Origin: Aeriscardovia sp040773385
GTDB lineage: Bacteria; Actinomycetota; Actinomycetes; Actinomycetales; Bifidobacteriaceae
Length of the DNA: 42,415 bases
Direction of reading: 5' to 3'
Assembly (NCBI GenBank): GCA_040773385.1
Contig: JAXGWH010000009.1
Location: 1 to 42,415 of the forward strand
The notes under the pieces are model-generated. The model saw nothing but the letters and a program-made list of their open reading frames with translations. It was not told where the DNA came from and ran no database searches. Shown piece after piece: positions 40,265-42,415 of the stretch; position 1 is the first letter of the stretch; each line of letters opens with the position of its first letter. A program made the translations under genes and the position numbers.

Positions 40265-42415
40265 TCCTCTTCTCCGGGCTCTTCGAGTATCTGGCTGATC
40301 GGCGCGACGAGATAATGCTCGAACACGACGGTGCCTTCCTGTTGTGTGGCGTCGAGATCGATGTCCGTGTCGATGGCCCAGTCGTGGTCGCCCTCGGCGT
40401 CGTCGAGGATCTGCCGGGCGTGCCATGTGTGCCGGTCCTGCTCATGGGCGCGGTCGAGTAGGAAGAATTTGGTGGAGCGGGCGTCCTGGTCGGTCAGGAT
40501 CTGGTCGTGCTCGTCGTAGAGGTCATCGAGCGTGTCATCCCAGGCGTGGATGTTCATCCCCCAGTCCCGGTCGAGGTCGGCGAGGGCCTGGCTGTCCTCC
40601 TTGCTGATGAGGATCACGCGGCGGAACAGGGCGTTTCGGATGAGGAGGGTGAGGCCCTTCGGGTCCTCCACCACGCGCTCCTGCTGTCGCGGGGCGGCCA
40701 CGGTGGCGCCCTCCTGCTCTGCGCCGGCGCTCTCCCACTCGTCCACGAGCGAGGAGTCCACCGTCCGCACCACGAGGCGCAGCCAGTCGATGATCTCGTC
40801 GAGCCGGTCGTCGAGCTTGTCGTCGGGTACGGTGCGGCTGAGCACGCGATAAGCGTCGGAGAGGTAGCGCAGCAGCGTGCCCTCGCTGCGGGCGATGCCG
40901 TAGCGGGCGATGTAGCCGTTGAAGTCGGAGGCGGTCTCCACCATGTCGCGCAGCACGGATTTGGGCGAGAGCTCGTAGTCGGCGGCCCAGGGCACGTCGT
41001 GCTTGTACTCGTCGAACGCCTGCTCGAGCAGCGCCTCCAAGGGCTTGGGATAGGTGACGTCCTGGAGTCTGTCCATGCGCTCGTCGTAGTCGAGGCCGTC
41101 CTCCTTCATGCGGGCCAGGGCCTCGTCGCGCGCCTGGCGCTGCTGCGCCTTGAGGACGGGCCAGGGGTCCTCGAGCGTGGCCTCGACCATGGAGAGCAGG
41201 TCCATGTCGTAGGTGGGCGAGTCGGCGTCGAGCAGTTCGAGGGCGGCGAGCAGGAACGGCGAGAGCGGCTCGTCGAGGGCGAAGTTGTCGGGGATGTCGA
41301 TGGTCGGCTCGTAGGAGACGGATCCGTCGGCGTGCTCGTGGCGCTCGACCACGTCCGTGTTGACGAGGGTGGCGAAGATCTCGTCCGCCCTGTTCTCCAG
41401 CTCCTCCTTCTGCTTCGGGGTCTGCTGGGAGTCGTTGATGAGCGCGGACAGGCGCATGCGCGCGTCCCCGCCCTGCCACACCTCGTCGAGCACCATGGAG
41501 TGGGTGATCTGCAGGTGCGGAGCGAGCGTCTCGGGGGCCATGTCGATGAGCTTTTTGAATGTCTGCTCATCCCAGCTGACGAACCCCTCGCGCGGCGACT
41601 TTTTGTGGATCTTCTTGAGCTTCTTCGGGTCGCCCTTGGCCTTGGCGACGGCCCGCGCGTTCTTGATCTCATAGTCGGGCGCCTCGGCCACCACCAGACC
41701 CTGCGAGTCGAACCCGGAGCGGCCGGCGCGGCCGGCGATCTGGTGGAACTCGCGGGCGCGAAGCCGCCTCTGGCGGTTGCCGTCGAACTTGGTCAGGGCC
41801 GTGAGGATCACCGTGTGGATGGGCACGTTGATTCCCACGCCGAGGGTGTCGGTGCCGCAGATGACGGGCAGGAGCCCCTTCTGGGCGAGCCGTTCGACGA
41901 GGAGCCTGTAGCGCGGCAGCATGCCCGCGTGGTGCACTCCCACGCCGGTGACGAGGAGCCTGCGCAGGGTCTTTCCGAACGCGGTGGTGAACCGGAAGCC
42001 GGACAGCTCGGCCTTGATCGCCTCACGCTGCTCTTTGCTCGCCACGCCGTAGCTGGACAGGTCCTGCGCGTCGGCCAGGGCCGCCTCCTGGGCGAAGTGG
42101 ACCACGTAGACGGGCGAGTCTCCCTTCTCCAAAAGCGAGGAGATGGTCTCGGGCAGCGCGGTCTCCACGTACTTGTAGCTCAAGGGCACGGGCCGGGGCG
42201 CGTCGGCGATCAGCTCGGTATCCCGGTCGGTCTTTTTGTCGAGGAGCTTCTGGATGTCGGTGGTGTCGCCAAGGGTGGCGCTCATGAGCAGGAACTGGGT
42301 GTGCGGCAGGGTCAGAAGCGGCACCTGCCAGGCCCAGCCGCGCTGCGGGTCGCCGTAGAAGTGGAACTCGTCCATGGCCACGCACCCGATGTCACGGCCC
42401 TCGCCTCGCAGGGCC
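40261..42415 (-). CDS. DUF3516-type DExH helicase, 5' end outside the window
   Basis: The gene runs off the right edge, and 718 codons are visible. The first residues include the DExH box DEFH (CVAMDEFHFYGD), so the Walker A domain lies beyond the window. Motif III LMSAT is present, then HHAGMLPRYR and GTDTLGVGINVP. Motif VI reads QIAGRAGRSGFDS. The C-terminal half matches the DUF3516 domain of actinobacterial helicases, a second Ski2-like enzyme besides HelY. The substrate is not established. It leads the run helicase-rarA-binding protein, with 4-base overlaps at both junctions, so these genes are almost surely cotranscribed. Confidence 0.94.
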   Translation of the reverse strand, partial: ALRGEGRDIGCVAMDEFHFYGDPQRGWAWQVPLLTLPHTQFLLMSATLGDTTDIQKLLDKKTDRDTELIADAPRPVPLSYKYVETALPETISSLLEKGDSPVYVVHFAQEAALADAQDLSSYGVASKEQREAIKAELSGFRFTTAFGKTLRRLLVTGVGVHHAGMLPRYRLLVERLAQKGLLPVICGTDTLGVGINVPIHTVILTALTKFDGNRQRRLRAREFHQIAGRAGRSGFDSQGLVVAEAPDYEIKNARAVAKAKGDPKKLKKIHKKSPREGFVSWDEQTFKKLIDMAPETLAPHLQITHSMVLDEVWQGGDARMRLSALINDSQQTPKQKEELENRADEIFATLVNTDVVERHEHADGSVSYEPTIDIPDNFALDEPLSPFLLAALELLDADSPTYDMDLLSMVEATLEDPWPVLKAQQRQARDEALARMKEDGLDYDERMDRLQDVTYPKPLEALLEQAFDEYKHDVPWAADYELSPKSVLRDMVETASDFNGYIARYGIARSEGTLLRYLSDAYRVLSRTVPDDKLDDRLDEIIDWLRLVVRTVDSSLVDEWESAGAEQEGATVAAPRQQERVVEDPKGLTLLIRNALFRRVILISKEDSQALADLDRDWGMNIHAWDDTLDDLYDEHDQILTDQDARSTKFFLLDRAHEQDRHTWHARQILDDAEGDHDWAIDTDIDLDATQQEGTVVFEHYLVAPISQILEEPGEEE

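Overview
The window is high-GC bacterial DNA with dense genes. It looks like a member of the Bifidobacteriaceae (Actinomycetota), most likely Bifidobacterium or a close relative. Family-level markers are RbpA, a fused PafB-PafC regulator, a HelY-type Ski2 helicase, a GarA-type FHA protein beside DUF881 and small-basic-protein genes, GuaB3, an Rv3235-family protein, a UDP-glucose pyrophosphorylase of the eukaryote-like UDPGP family, and a clpP1-clpP2 pair. No insertion sequence, prophage, CRISPR array or rRNA was seen. Only the first ~250 bases are AT-rich and look accessory.

Layout. 1-330: the 3' end of an AT-rich gene with a HEPN-like C-terminus, then a minus-strand tRNA-Pro with the unusual anticodon AGG and its own terminator. 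549-9063 (plus strand): UDP-glucose pyrophosphorylase, fused pafBC, a small membrane protein, helY, rbpA and a HAD phosphatase. 9226-12718 (minus): pgsA-like CDP-alcohol phosphotransferase, DUF881, sbp, DUF881 and garA, a tightly packed operon that mirrors mycobacterial Rv1822-Rv1827. 12849-14745: lgt and rpe. 14808-19575: rpsB-tsf, then pyrH, frr and cdsA. 19576-20306: peptide deformylase and tRNA-Asn. 20575-25521: an M23-like protein, a divergent solute-binding lipoprotein, guaB3 and an Rv3235-family gene. 25610-29857: two consecutive long-chain acyl-CoA synthetase genes. 29950-35581 (minus): an unknown basic protein gene, rnd and tig, then clpP1-clpP2. 35730-42415 (minus): a DUF3516 DExH helicase (5' end outside the window), rarA, an orphan sugar-binding lipoprotein and nadE.

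How the genes work together. Most products are housekeeping. Translation is served by rpsB, tsf, frr, def, tRNAs and tig, and proteolysis by ClpP. RNA work is served by HelY, the DUF3516 helicase and RNase D. Membrane lipid and lipoprotein synthesis is served by cdsA, pgsA and lgt, and nucleotide/NAD supply by pyrH, guaB3 and nadE. The parts most open to new biology are the pgsA-DUF881-sbp-DUF881-garA operon, the histone-like tail on trigger factor, the tRNA-Pro(AGG), several low-complexity tails (Lgt, HelY, first acyl-CoA synthetase), an orphan binding protein coupled to rarA, and a few palindromes and direct repeats between genes. Start sites were chosen by Shine-Dalgarno position and family alignment. 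Many plus- and minus-strand open frames that overlap these genes are GC-driven shadows and are not listed.
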